Assembly: GCA_010093685.1 (NCBI GenBank)
Contig: MU006249.1
Location: forward strand, 87,096-151,095
Length of the DNA: 64,000 nt
Source: Ophiobolus disseminans
Lineage: Eukaryota > Ascomycota > Dothideomycetes > Pleosporales > Phaeosphaeriaceae
Direction of reading: 5' to 3'
Part shown: positions 23,051-32,638 of the stretch, in pieces
Position numbering within the stretch: the stretch's first letter is position 1
Layout of the letters: the number at the start of each line of letters is the position of its first letter
Made by a program: the position numbers and the translations under genes
The notes under the pieces: model-generated
Told to the model about the DNA's origin: nothing
Database searches by the model: none
Seen by the model: the letters and a program-made list of their open reading frames with translations, nothing else

Positions 23051-25679
23051 ATGGGGGAAAACCTCACCTTTTCATGCGACGGCGGCGATTGGTACGCCTG
23101 CCTTGAAGGTACTAGATTTGTTGGGTGTTGTTCGGTCAATCCTTGCACAACGACGTGCCCGACACATGCATTACATCAAATCAGGATTGATACTGCAAAA
23201 CGCAGCAAGTGGCCAGATTTGTCTTGCCCAGTAGACTACGACTTTTACGCCTGCCCTGACGGGGGATTTTGGGGTTGTTGCAAAATTGATGCGTGTAAAC
23301 TATCCTGCTCTGTTGGAGACATCGGCCCTGCCTTCGCGGACCGACCAGATTTGATGTCTGCGTATGGAGACCTAAGTATTAATCACGTCGGAGCTGTACC
23401 ACTCACTACAGTGACTCCAAAGCGCGCGTCCGGCCCAGCGAGCTTGTCTCCGCAATCTCTGGACTCTACAAAGATTGGTCGCTCGGACGCCCTTAAACTT
23501 ACAGGCGCCTCCATCACGATCATGGCCGCTATCTGCGCGCGTATCGGACTATGGCTGTGTTATCGGAGGTTGATCGTCCGGCTTAACGAAAGGCTCGAGT
23601 CTTCTGAGCGGTGAGCGCGTTGCCTGATCCTAATTCGAGCTGAATGCTGATTTTGGAAATAGCGAGCATCTTCCTGCTATGACAGAAGAGTCAACAAAGA
23701 ATGGCACGCAAACCATCTGTCAGAACTCCAATAACGATCATGTCGTGCATGACGTACGCCGGCTCGGCACCAACACCATCTATATGCTGCTTGCAACTAC
23801 CCTCGTCATCGCTGGCGTTTGCAGTCTAGTCGCCTTTTTGTGGTTTGCAGATTCTCGAAGCGCAGTCTGGCATCGAATCATGATGAACGGATGGGCGACA
23901 CGATCGGTGGCTCTGTCTGCCTTGATTCTAAGGACAGCAGTAGATCTTCAGGCTGCTATAGCATCTGCTATCCTGGCGTCTCTGCTCATAGAATCCAAGA
24001 GTGGCGCACATCTATATCAGCTTGCAAAGATCTCTCCGATACGATCAGGGACAACCAGTCCGTGGACTTTGGCAAGCTCCCTGCTTGAGCACTTCACGCA
24101 ATGGTCATCGCGATACCGGTGGAATTACCACATCTGTATCATGGCTGCCTGTTTGCTTATCACAACCAGTGTCCTGCAATTCTCTTCAACTATCCTACTG
24201 TCAGATCTGAAAGTAGGCCCGTTGATCGGTAATCGTGTTGCTTCAGAAGTTCGGACGAGCATCCCCTACACCGGAGATGTGGAGAAGATCTCTCGCGATT
24301 TCGCCTGGACGACAAATCCACCCCTGTTTCCGCCGTTCGGAGAATACTTTGAACCACCGTCTGAGGTTGAGACTGGTATAGCGGACACTGGTGTGATTTT
24401 AAGAGCATTTCTGCCTTTTGCGGATGCCAAAACTCGTAACAGTCTGGCCTACTATGAGGGGAATGCTCTGGTACTTGACGCCAGGGTGTCATGTCAAGCA
24501 CCGATGCTTACAAAATTCAATACGACTCAATCCTCAGCACTCAATCTTGAATTGGTAGGGGTTGCAGCGCCCTCTCAAAAATCAGAAATGCTTCGAAACA
24601 TCACAGCTACCCCATTCAGATGTTCCGTGGCCTAGGAAAATCAACTGTTCATTTGCCAACTCAGCCTATGGGAGGACGACTTTACCGGATCTCTGACAAG
24701 CCATTTAACTGATTCGAGAATGTATGGTACTGCTTTTCTGATCATCGACGCTGCATCGCAAAATGGAAGTGAATGGCTGAAAGTTACAACCCATGGTGAA
24801 ACAGGTCCACGTGGGGTAGGTGCCAATACGACCGCTCAAGTGTCCATGTCCTTGTGCTTTGCCCCGTGGGACGCAGCCATATTAAAGGTCAGCTGTTCAA
24901 GCGATATGAATAGGACTGAGCCTGTACTTCAATACTGGCAAGGCTTTCAGGCCTCAAATTTGCTCAACTACCTGATACCTAGTTCAAACTCGAGCTCCCG
25001 CCCCATAATGAGCATGCGAAAACCACAAAGCCTACTCGGCGACCGTCCACCTCCGCAAAGACGACCGCTTGTGCAAAGCGACATGGGAGGCAGCTCTGGA
25101 GCTTTGCGAGGAACGATCAAAGAGTTACCAGGAAACTGGACTGCCTTTATTGGAGGCGTTCCACTCCAAACAGTACTCGAAGGCGTCGACTTCTCTGACC
25201 GGAAAGTAATATCGGCAGATCCCGCACTGGCAGCTATCTTTACAGGCGCTATCAGACGCGGTCACTCTGCGTCTTGGGCCTTGTCTTCGCTGATAACAGT
25301 TCTGTCGGCTACAAATTACTATGGTCAGCAAGCAGCTTTCGACCGGCTAGACGACGTGAAAGTCTCTTACTTTGAGGATGTCATTTATCCACGCGATTAC
25401 GTCGGCTGTACGATCCTGCTGTGGGTAACTGTTGCCCATTTCATCATCGTGGGAGTTCTCATTGTACTTTTTGTATTACAAACTCGCCATACTCTCCTAG
25501 GAAACGCATGGTCGGCATTTGCGCAACTGGCCGAGTCTCAAGATGTGAGAAAGCATTTGGTCGACACAAGCAACAAGACGGACGCCGAGATTTGGCAATG
25601 CTTAAAGGACACGCAGGGAAGTAGGATGAGGGCGAAAATTGTCAGGCGAGGGGTAGAAGCTGAGGTCGTGGTTGAGTGA
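23051..25679 (+). pseudogene. Cys-rich ectodomain plus multi-pass membrane protein, interrupted by TAG
   Basis: Model: join(23051..23610, 23663..25679); the 52 bp intron has a GTGAGC donor, a GCTGAT branch and an AATAG acceptor. Residues about 9-85 contain two tandem copies of a Cys motif (WYACLEGTRFVGCCSVNPC and FYACPDGGFWGCCKIDAC) seen in fungal extracellular proteins. Hydrophobic segments follow at ASITIMAAICARIGLWLC, YMLLATTLVIAGVCSLVAFL, a long Leu/Ala-rich pair near residues 260-285, ICIMAACLLITTSVLQFSS, and finally GCTILLWVTVAHFIIVGVLI near the C-terminus. Codon 511 is TAG (24633-24635); the frame then continues unbroken for about 347 codons with matching character. CAG to TAG (CpA to TpA) would explain it. 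No sound intron removes the stop: the only candidate is 38 nt with a GTGGCC donor. A shorter functional protein remains possible. Function unknown. Confidence 0.65.
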
Positions 25680-27264
25680 CGGACATCACTCATGTGAATG
25701 CGGCTGTTAAGTTGGGAGTAGGTCACTCGCCTGCATTGTTTGCAATTCAAGCGCGGCACAGCACGTTTTGACATGCCTGTTGGCGGTTCCCGGTAACGCC
25801 CCACTATGACAACTCGAACTGGGCAATCAACATGCTCTTCGCGCGGTAACACAGTGCACTGTTTCGACTTTATCAGGAACAATTCTCACACAAGTCTCTC
25901 ACAACAGCGACTTGCTGCATATCTCGAACCCAGGAGAATGCCCGATGCGCTGAAAGCCACACTCTTACCCCAGGCGGTTCCCATAGTAACCCTCGACCAT
26001 AAGAAGCTCTATGACCTGCTCAAATCCGTTTTTGGGGCCGAGAATTGTGAGGCAGAGGCAAGTACCGACTTTATGCAAAAGAACCCCGACCCTCACGTGA
26101 ACAGTTGAGAGATGATGTTTGGATGCTTCGAATTCCACGGCGGCTTACGGACGTAGGTTGGGGACTTTGCTTAGTAGTTGACTGGAAGCTGACATGCGTA
26201 GAATGAGTTACTGAGTGTACAAGTTGGGGCAAATGATTCGAGAGGCCCACCTTGAGGAGCTGGGTGATACCACTGAGTTTGGTATATGATGGATCTCAAG
26301 CATGTCACGTGAATTGTCTCCGAGAACATGCTTGTGACTGACGGAAGTGCACGCAGTGATTTCTGGGATTTTCGCAGGCTTTGGACGGCCACGCGAAATG
26401 AAGATTAGTTATCTCTCTTGTTTCTGTCGCTAGGTCCAATATACCCTATACCAATCGCGTCTTCCCGCCATTCTGTGCACCCCCGCTCCTTCCCACTGCA
26501 GTCACTTACGCTCCAAATTACCCAATGAAGGCCAGGTTCTGTTCTGCATTGTTGCGCAAATTAAGCGCGGCGCAGCACGTTTCGACATGCCTGTTGGCGG
26601 CTAACTCCCCTTTGCACAGAACAGGACCACATACCTAGGCATGAACAATGACTTCCGAGCAGTAACAAAGCGCAATGATCCTCGAAATCCTTATACCTGC
26701 AATGACCTGGATCAATCCCACACCGAAGTCACAAACCTAGCAAGCTTCACATTAACGCACGGAAAAATCCGCCTATCCCCAGCCCCACGTGTTCCCCATG
26801 CCCCTCCCAACGCGGCAGTGCACATTTTCATTGGCCCATAACTCTCATGTTCCGTTTCGCATAATGTGCAGCGGCGCAGCGCGTTTCAACATGCCTGCGG
26901 GCGGTTAACGACACGTGCCGCCCAATCAGAAAAACCCCGGGTGCTTTAATTTCCGGGCGGCAACTCGACATATGTAAACATGTGGCGCGGACGTTTCGAC
27001 AGCGGTTGGAGGTGCGGCGTGGGCGGTGTATATAGCGGGAGTGGGACGTGGGGAACGTCGCGCGAACCTTGGAAAGAGTCATCTACTGCGTACGCACGAA
27101 CACCTGGGCACGGATTATCGACGTACAAAACCTATACTATATATTGTCTTTGAAACACTGCTCTCGCAATCAACAACACGACAATCGTTGATACATCAAA
27201 GTCAATCTCCAACGTCAAAGGCTATCCTATCGCAACCTTGGAATCACATACCCAACCACCCAAA
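25680..27264. other. Intergenic region carrying a dispersed motif
   Basis: 1.6 kb between two plus-strand genes. It holds three copies of a 36 bp motif (described separately) and a TATA-like stretch CTATACTATATATTG around 27132-27146, about 120 bp before the next start codon. An open frame at 25806-26108 has no supporting features. Confidence 0.5.
25751..26904 (+). repeat. Three dispersed copies of a 36 bp motif
   Basis: Copies lie at 25751-25786, 26565-26600 and 26869-26904, all on the plus strand. The core shared by copies 1 and 2 includes ACATGCCTGTTGGCGG and differs at two positions; copy 3 differs from copy 2 at about six. Similarity between copies 1 and 2 extends about 25 bp to the left (CTGCATTGTT...). 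A partial match (GCGCGGACGTTTCGACA) occurs near 26983-26999. They may be regulatory sites or remnants of a small repeat. Confidence 0.7.
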
Positions 27265-27684
27265 ATGCCAAACCTCATCGCCCTCTCCACACTATTCACC
27301 CTCGCCCTCTCCCTCCCCACCCCAACAACCGCACACCAACTCCCCACCGTACACCTGCAAACCTTCGGCCCCTCGACGTCCTCCTTCTCGCCCTCACTGC
27401 AGAAATCCACCCTCTCCAACGGCGGGCAAATCATCAGCATCCCGCTCGGCGCATCGCTGTCGTCGCTAGCGGATAAACCGCTCGAGTTGCAGGGCATCGA
27501 GCTAGTGGGCGTCGAGGGCGCGGCGCTGGACGACGTCGAGTGTAGGGCGCAGATAAGCTGGTCGAGTAGGAGTGTGAAGGTGGGTGTCAAAGATGGGGTT
27601 GTTATGTTGCATGACGAGGGGGGTGTGGTGAGTGTTACGGGGTTGGTGTGTGTGGTTGGGAGGGGGAGGGAAAGTGCGCGTTGA
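27265..27684 (+). CDS. Small secreted protein, hypothetical
   Basis: 139 residues from the ATG at 27265. The N-terminus (MPNLIALSTLFTLALSLPTP, then TTAHQ) is a good signal peptide with likely cleavage near residue 23. The mature part is Ser/Leu/Val-rich with only two cysteines and alternating polar/hydrophobic stretches (LELQGIELVGVEGAALDDVE; VVMLHDEGGVVSVTG) suggesting beta structure. It has no catalytic motif and I do not recognise a family. It is a single exon behind the repeat-bearing upstream region and converges with the next gene. Confidence 0.65.
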   Translation: MPNLIALSTLFTLALSLPTPTTAHQLPTVHLQTFGPSTSSFSPSLQKSTLSNGGQIISIPLGASLSSLADKPLELQGIELVGVEGAALDDVECRAQISWSSRSVKVGVKDGVVMLHDEGGVVSVTGLVCVVGRGRESAR

Positions 27685-27887
27685 GGAAGGGGTAATCAAG
27701 ATGGAAGGGAGCTTGTGAAAATGTGCTGAATATGGAGGGAACAGGTCTTTGGTGCATTGCGCTGGCGTTGTGGGTGTTGGTATTCGGGTGGCTTTGTGCT
27801 TTAGGTGGATTCTATTGCCTGAGATGTGCATACTCTCGACGGACGGTGTACGAAGTTGGATCTGAATCGGTGTAATGTAATATATGA

Positions 27888-28802
27888 TTATGCCTTGTAG
27901 CCCTTCATGAGCTTTGCGACAATGTCCATGCCCATCTGCTCTTCAGCTGTGGGCGGCTTTGACTGCTCTTTTGCCCTATCTTTATCTTGACCAAACCCTC
28001 CATCCTTCATGATCTTTTCCATGGCGCGTATACCTTTCAGCTCCTGCAGTGGCGGTATGTTGTTCAGCGCATCTGGATCTACAGTACCGAAGTCGATGCC
28101 AGAAATCGGCTTGACAGCAGCCTCTACCTCAAACACCTTTTCAGGCGTGACGACGTAGTCGCATTGCACTTCTCCGGGCTTGGTTGGTTTCATCTTCTCC
28201 AGACCCAGGTCCGGTTCATCAATGACCTGGCATGCATGCGCGATGGCGACGACACGCGCTAATAAGCCGAGAGCTTTGATGTCCTGTAGCAGCGCCCACT
28301 GCACTTCGAACAAACCCTGGCCTTCCCAGATGAGGACGCCTTGCTGATTGAACACGAGTCCACCAGTAGCGCACATGTCGATCTTCAAGCCTTCGTCCCG
28401 GATTTGCGCGATGCTGATGGCCTTTCCGATTCCGGTTTTCTCCATGCCATCCAGACATGCTGCGAGCTCAAGCTTCTCTTTGCTTATCCTTGCCGGATCG
28501 AGTAGAATGAAGCCTCTCCGTAGTCGAAACGTGCCTACCAGCACCTTCTTGCCATCTTTGAGCGCCCGTAGTCGTAGGCCCGCGAGGCTGTTGTCGGGCG
28601 TCACGAGGATCGTGTTTGCTGACTTATAGCACAACATCTCTACCACGCGATCAACAGCAGCACTTGAGCCCCTAAAGTCGGGCGTGAATGACATGAAGTC
28701 ATAGTTGAAGCGAGAGTCGGGTACGGCGTGTCGGAGGAGATCCTGGTATACACGAGCCCAGATGAGCTTCCTGTTGTCGTCGGAAGATTTAGGGACAGTC
28801 AT
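27888..28802 (-). CDS. 5-formyltetrahydrofolate cyclo-ligase-like protein
   Basis: 304 residues, single exon. The order of conserved stretches (KLIWARVYQDLLRHAVPDSR, LVTPDNSLAGLRLRALKDGK, FRLRRGFILLDPARI, CATGGLVFNQQGVLIWEGQG) fits the COG0212/MTHFS-domain family rather than the short canonical enzyme. The canonical enzyme converts 5-formyl-THF to 5,10-methenyl-THF using ATP; larger MTHFS-domain relatives may lack this activity. The C-terminal 60 residues are Lys/Glu-rich, without a domain. The start is the only ATG before the divergent promoter. Family call is moderately sure; enzymatic activity is not established. Confidence 0.7.
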   Translation of the reverse strand: MTVPKSSDDNRKLIWARVYQDLLRHAVPDSRFNYDFMSFTPDFRGSSAAVDRVVEMLCYKSANTILVTPDNSLAGLRLRALKDGKKVLVGTFRLRRGFILLDPARISKEKLELAACLDGMEKTGIGKAISIAQIRDEGLKIDMCATGGLVFNQQGVLIWEGQGLFEVQWALLQDIKALGLLARVVAIAHACQVIDEPDLGLEKMKPTKPGEVQCDYVVTPEKVFEVEAAVKPISGIDFGTVDPDALNNIPPLQELKGIRAMEKIMKDGGFGQDKDRAKEQSKPPTAEEQMGMDIVAKLMKGYKA

Positions 28803-29297
28803 GATAATGTTTCGGAAGCGAGTGACTTAGGATCAGCGAGTGGAATTGGGTTGAAGAAAGTGTGGTGTTTTGGCGAAAGTGGAGGTTTGGTGGTCACGGC
28901 ATGGTGTTGAGGGGCGAAATTCGCGACGCGCAAACGGGGAATCGCGTGCGTGCGTGACCACCTTGCTCTCCCCTCATCAGCTTCGCAAACTCGTAGAACC
29001 CCATCGGGAAACTTGGGAACTCTTCTTGTAGTCTTCACACCGCCTAGGATCGCGTAGAGATGTCGGCACCTTTTCCGACCCGGCGCGAATGCCGTACCGG
29101 CATCGTCCGCAAATATGCCGTCATCGGCAAGATGCGCGAGGTAGTGGCAGATAGCGTCTCCTTTGATAGGTTGAACGCCAGAAGAATTAGATCCGTTGTA
29201 TTTCCGGACGACTCATATTTCGGTCACGAATACTTCGTTATTTCTGACAAGTATTTTATGAGTACGGTGTGCCGGTGGACAGATACATACAGACAGC
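28803..29297. promoter_or_regulatory. Divergent promoter with an upstream open frame
   Basis: 495 bp between the start codons of the cyclo-ligase-like gene (minus) and the transporter (plus). An 83-codon ATG frame (29060-29311) overlaps the transporter start codon in another phase and could act as an upstream ORF if transcription starts before it. Confidence 0.45.
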
Positions 29298-30611
29298 ATG
29301 AAGCAACCTGAGCTACAGGATCAAGCAATGGCGACGCCATCGGATCGGTCATCGAAATACAGCAGTCAAGAGATGGACAACATAGCAGCAATCGAGAAGA
29401 GCGGCAAAGAGCAGGTTCTGGACTCCGACAACATCACATCGACACCAACGTCATCGAAAGAACCAACACACGCCCAACCGACACCGCAGGACCCACTCAA
29501 ACCCACCCAAACCCCTACCACCAAAGCCCTCAGCATCCTAAAATGGTTCATCACAGACCAATGGTTCCTCCTCGCCATGGCTTTCGTCATCGTCCTCTCC
29601 TCCCAAGTCCAAGTCCCCGCGGCGCACCAACAAACAAAGCGCACCGTAATAACCTACCTCTCCGTCTCCATAATATTCTTCATAAACGGGTGCACGCTCG
29701 AAACCTCCATCCTGCTCGAAAACTCCAAGCGCTGGAAACTGCACGCATTCGTACAACTACAGTGCTACCTCGTGTGCTCAGCCGCGACGTTCGCAATCGT
29801 CAGCTTGTGCGCTACGGACCCGGCGTTCATGGATCCGTGGCTCTTAATAGGGTTTCTGTTCGTGGGCAGTGCGCCGACGACGATGAATAGTAACGTCGTG
29901 ATGACGAGGCAGGCCCATGGCAATACGGCGTTGACGGTCGTACAGAGCGTGTTGGGGCAGTTCTTGTGTCCGTTCCTAACGCCGATTATCTTGCAGATGT
30001 ATTTGAGCGCGGGGGCGTGGTATAGCAAAGTCCTCGTCAATGGCGATGGGTATGCGGAGATATACAGGCGCGTGTTCATGCAATTGGGCCTCTCGCTCTT
30101 CGTGCCCATGTGCGCGGGGCAGGTGGTGCAGAAGGTGTTTCCGCGGCAGACGAGGAGGGTGTTCTTCGAGTGGCGCGTTATCAAGTTGTCGAGTATTGCG
30201 CTGCTGACGCTTGTGTGGCAGACGTTTGATCAGGCGTTTCAGAGCGGGGCGTTTGAGACGGTCAAGACGTCGAATATTGTGTTTATTGTGTTTATTTGCG
30301 TGGCGCTGTACATGATATGGCTGGCCATTTGTTTTGCAGCGTCAGTTATTTGGCTGCCAAAGAAGGATGTTATTGCGTGTTGCTATTGCTGTCCGGCGAA
30401 GGCGCTGGCAATGGTGGTGCCGCTGAGCTCGGTCATGTATATCAACATCAGCCCGATCGAGCAGTCGAAGCTGCAGATTCCGGCGATCATCTTTCAGGCT
30501 TTTCAGGTGGGTATTGGAGGTATTTTGACGATTTGCTTCAGGAGGTGGATTCGGCCTGAGGAGATGATGGAGGAGGCTGAAAAGAATGCAGAAGCAGGGG
30601 AAGCAAAGTGA
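29298..30611 (+). CDS. SLC10A7/Rch1-type membrane transporter
   Basis: 437 residues, single exon; a second in-frame ATG at 29328 is also possible. A hydrophilic Ser/Thr/Pro-rich N-terminus of about 75 residues precedes roughly ten hydrophobic segments. Sequences such as WFLLAMAFVIVLSSQVQVPA, TYLSVSIIFFINGCTLET, FLFVGSAPTTMNSNVVMTRQ and GNTALTVVQSVLGQFLCPFL are characteristic of the bile-acid:sodium symporter-like SLC10A7 branch, including yeast Rch1. Rch1/SLC10A7 proteins act at the plasma membrane as negative regulators of Ca2+ entry; transfer of that role to this protein is inference. The C-terminus is short and acidic (EEMMEEAEKNAEAGEAK). Confidence 0.9.
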   Translation: MKQPELQDQAMATPSDRSSKYSSQEMDNIAAIEKSGKEQVLDSDNITSTPTSSKEPTHAQPTPQDPLKPTQTPTTKALSILKWFITDQWFLLAMAFVIVLSSQVQVPAAHQQTKRTVITYLSVSIIFFINGCTLETSILLENSKRWKLHAFVQLQCYLVCSAATFAIVSLCATDPAFMDPWLLIGFLFVGSAPTTMNSNVVMTRQAHGNTALTVVQSVLGQFLCPFLTPIILQMYLSAGAWYSKVLVNGDGYAEIYRRVFMQLGLSLFVPMCAGQVVQKVFPRQTRRVFFEWRVIKLSSIALLTLVWQTFDQAFQSGAFETVKTSNIVFIVFICVALYMIWLAICFAASVIWLPKKDVIACCYCCPAKALAMVVPLSSVMYINISPIEQSKLQIPAIIFQAFQVGIGGILTICFRRWIRPEEMMEEAEKNAEAGEAK

Positions 30612-30875
30612 AGTGTTCGATGGACTGGATTTGATTTGGTTGCCGGGCAAGTGCCCGTACTGATGAAATCTTATGTTGAGAGATCTCTAGATCGTGTCTG
30701 CCGTTAAGTTTTGTTGGCGAGGAGTTCCCGCCTTCCTCCTGCTCACTCCACTCAAATCATGCCCGTCGTTCACCTGTAAATGGTGTTTCCCCAGGAGAAG
30801 TAGAAAATGCAGAACGCCTGGTATGCAGTGTACCCCATGTCCGTTTCACTCGTCGCTCCTCTCCAAACAATCCGC

Positions 30876-31174
30876 TCACAGGCAGCAGCATCCGTTGGGG
30901 ATCTGCGATCGTTAGCTTGAAATCGGTATGCATTCTGCAATGTACTTACGCAGCGGCAGTAGCCGTCAAAGCCTTCACATGGGCATTCGACGCAGGAGAG
31001 GGTCTGAACAACACCGTCATCGGTGCGGACCTCCTTGGTTGAGCGGTTGAGGCTGACCTGTCAGAAGCAATTAGCTTTGCGCCCCACCTTGCACAACAAA
31101 TTGTTACATACAGCAGCGGGAGATGCGAGCGCCGTAGCGGCCATGACGATGGCAATGAGTCCGGAAAGCTTCAT
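30876..31174 (-). CDS. 65-residue, eight-cysteine secreted protein
   Basis: A three-exon gene missed by simple ORF calling. Model: complement(join(30876..30902, 30950..31057, 31112..31174)). Intron 1 (54 bp) has a GTATGT donor, a GCTAAT branch and a TGACAG acceptor. Intron 2 (47 bp) has a GTAAGT donor, a GCTAAC branch and a CGCAG acceptor. Both preserve frame in phase 0. The protein begins MKLSGLIAIVMAATALASPA, a textbook signal peptide. The mature part of about 45 residues has eight Cys in the order C-x2-C-x-C-x6-C-x-C-x4-C-C-C (SCVECPCEGFDGYCRC, then IPNGCCCL). Size, secretion and Cys density fit a small secreted effector or antimicrobial-like peptide. No family is recognised and the function is not known. 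Confidence 0.82.
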
Positions 31175-32638
31175 GTCGTCGATGTGGTGGTTGGATAGGT
31201 ATTGAAGATGGGTTTGTGTGTAATTGTCGGTTTGAGGTTGCAGATGTAGGTGTAATTATCTCGGATTTGTAGTGGCGTTCTTTTTGTCTGCTCTTTTGTG
31301 CGTTTGTCTTGTTGAGTTATTGAGGTAAAAGTGAGCGTGTTGTGTTGTGTTGTGTTGCGTTTGTAGCTGCTGTCACTCACGCGGCAGAAAGAGCCGCAGT
31401 TAACCAAGCTAGACCCGAGCTACTAATGTGCAAAAGCGACTGCAGTACTGTCTAAGTAGCGACAGGCTGTTCTTTAAGCAGTGCAACCAACGGACTTGCC
31501 TTCAATCTAAAATTACACCCACAAGTCACGGCTAACCGCATCCTGGTCCGTCTTCCGCTTCGCTAGCTGCGCTGCAATCAATTCGTACAGATTGCACACG
31601 ACCAAGATCCGGTTCCCCGCCCCTCGTGGGCAGCTTTCAATTTGTCGTTGTTTAATCTGTGCGAGCGAGGTACATTGTTCCGGAACGTGGTAGTCTGGCG
31701 AGTCGTGTCCCGGTTAAACGGTAGAAACTGGGGTACGCAGATGAAAAAGCAGGGGTTGCAGTAATATCGGTGACTGGGCACGATGATTTTATTCGCCTGC
31801 TCAGCTTTCAGATAAGAGACGGGATGCAAGGATGGATCGGGTGTGGAGCCTAGAAAACTGGCCGCTCGAGTTTCCTCTTCCAGGCAATGAAGATCTCACT
31901 ATGTGATGTTGCGGCGTTTCAGGAACTGTCGTGACACCTCAAAAACCCGACAACCAGTTTTCAGCTGTCACCAACACTTCTCCACATCGTCTACACATAC
32001 CGATCTTCGCTTTCGACTTCTTGGGGGCGATCCGGCACACACCGAGCGTTGTCGTAAATCCAGACCGCGCACTGCAGTAGCTCACCTCGTGGATGTATAT
32101 ATTGCTGGGCGGCGCCACTTATCGTCAGCGGACTTCATGCTCTACGACTTTCTTCCGCTCCCTAGATGCGTCTAGACGTGCGCTGTATACAACCGTGGCG
32201 TCAAGTACGTCGCCTGCTGCTAGCCGTCGTGTTCGAATACATTCGGCTCGTCGCGTAACAGCTTCACAACGGCTATCTCTGCCGTACGCTTAAGCTTGAT
32301 GTCGCCACGGCTAAAACGTTCGCATACACGAGGAAGTCGATGGTATGCCATGACGCTAGCTTAACGGCAAATTTGAAGTTTTCATTCCTTTGAACTGCAA
32401 CAAAAATAGGATTTTCGACGGCTTCTCTTCCAGACTAAGTGCTTCCTCCCTGTTCATCTCTTCTTCTAAAGTTGATCTATCCAGAGCAAAAACAAAAACA
32501 TACAACAGCGGGTATTCGCCAGTGGTCACTCACCTGACTACTAATCCGCCAGTATTCTGCTTGATTATACCGGTAGCGGCCCCCACTTTCGGTTGCTCCC
32601 GCCAACCACGATGGCGATGCGCCTACTTACTACTCCTA
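31175..32638. other. Intergenic region
   Basis: 1.5 kb between the small secreted protein gene (minus, promoter at left) and the 3' end of a HET gene. Apart from a pentanucleotide repeat at 31336-31360, I see nothing gene-like. Confidence 0.45.
31336..31360. repeat. Pentanucleotide microsatellite (TGTGT)n
   Basis: Five units of 5 bp, three exact TGTGT with one-base variants at either end. It lies about 165-185 bp upstream of the small secreted protein start, where it reads (ACACA)n on the coding strand. Confidence 0.8.

Noticed and set aside
24602..24660. A short intron removing the TAG at 24633.
   Set aside because: The only candidate is 38 nt with a GTGGCC donor and no convincing branch site.
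25806..26108. 100-codon ATG frame.
   Set aside because: No recognisable feature; it begins next to one copy of the dispersed motif, which argues for noncoding DNA.
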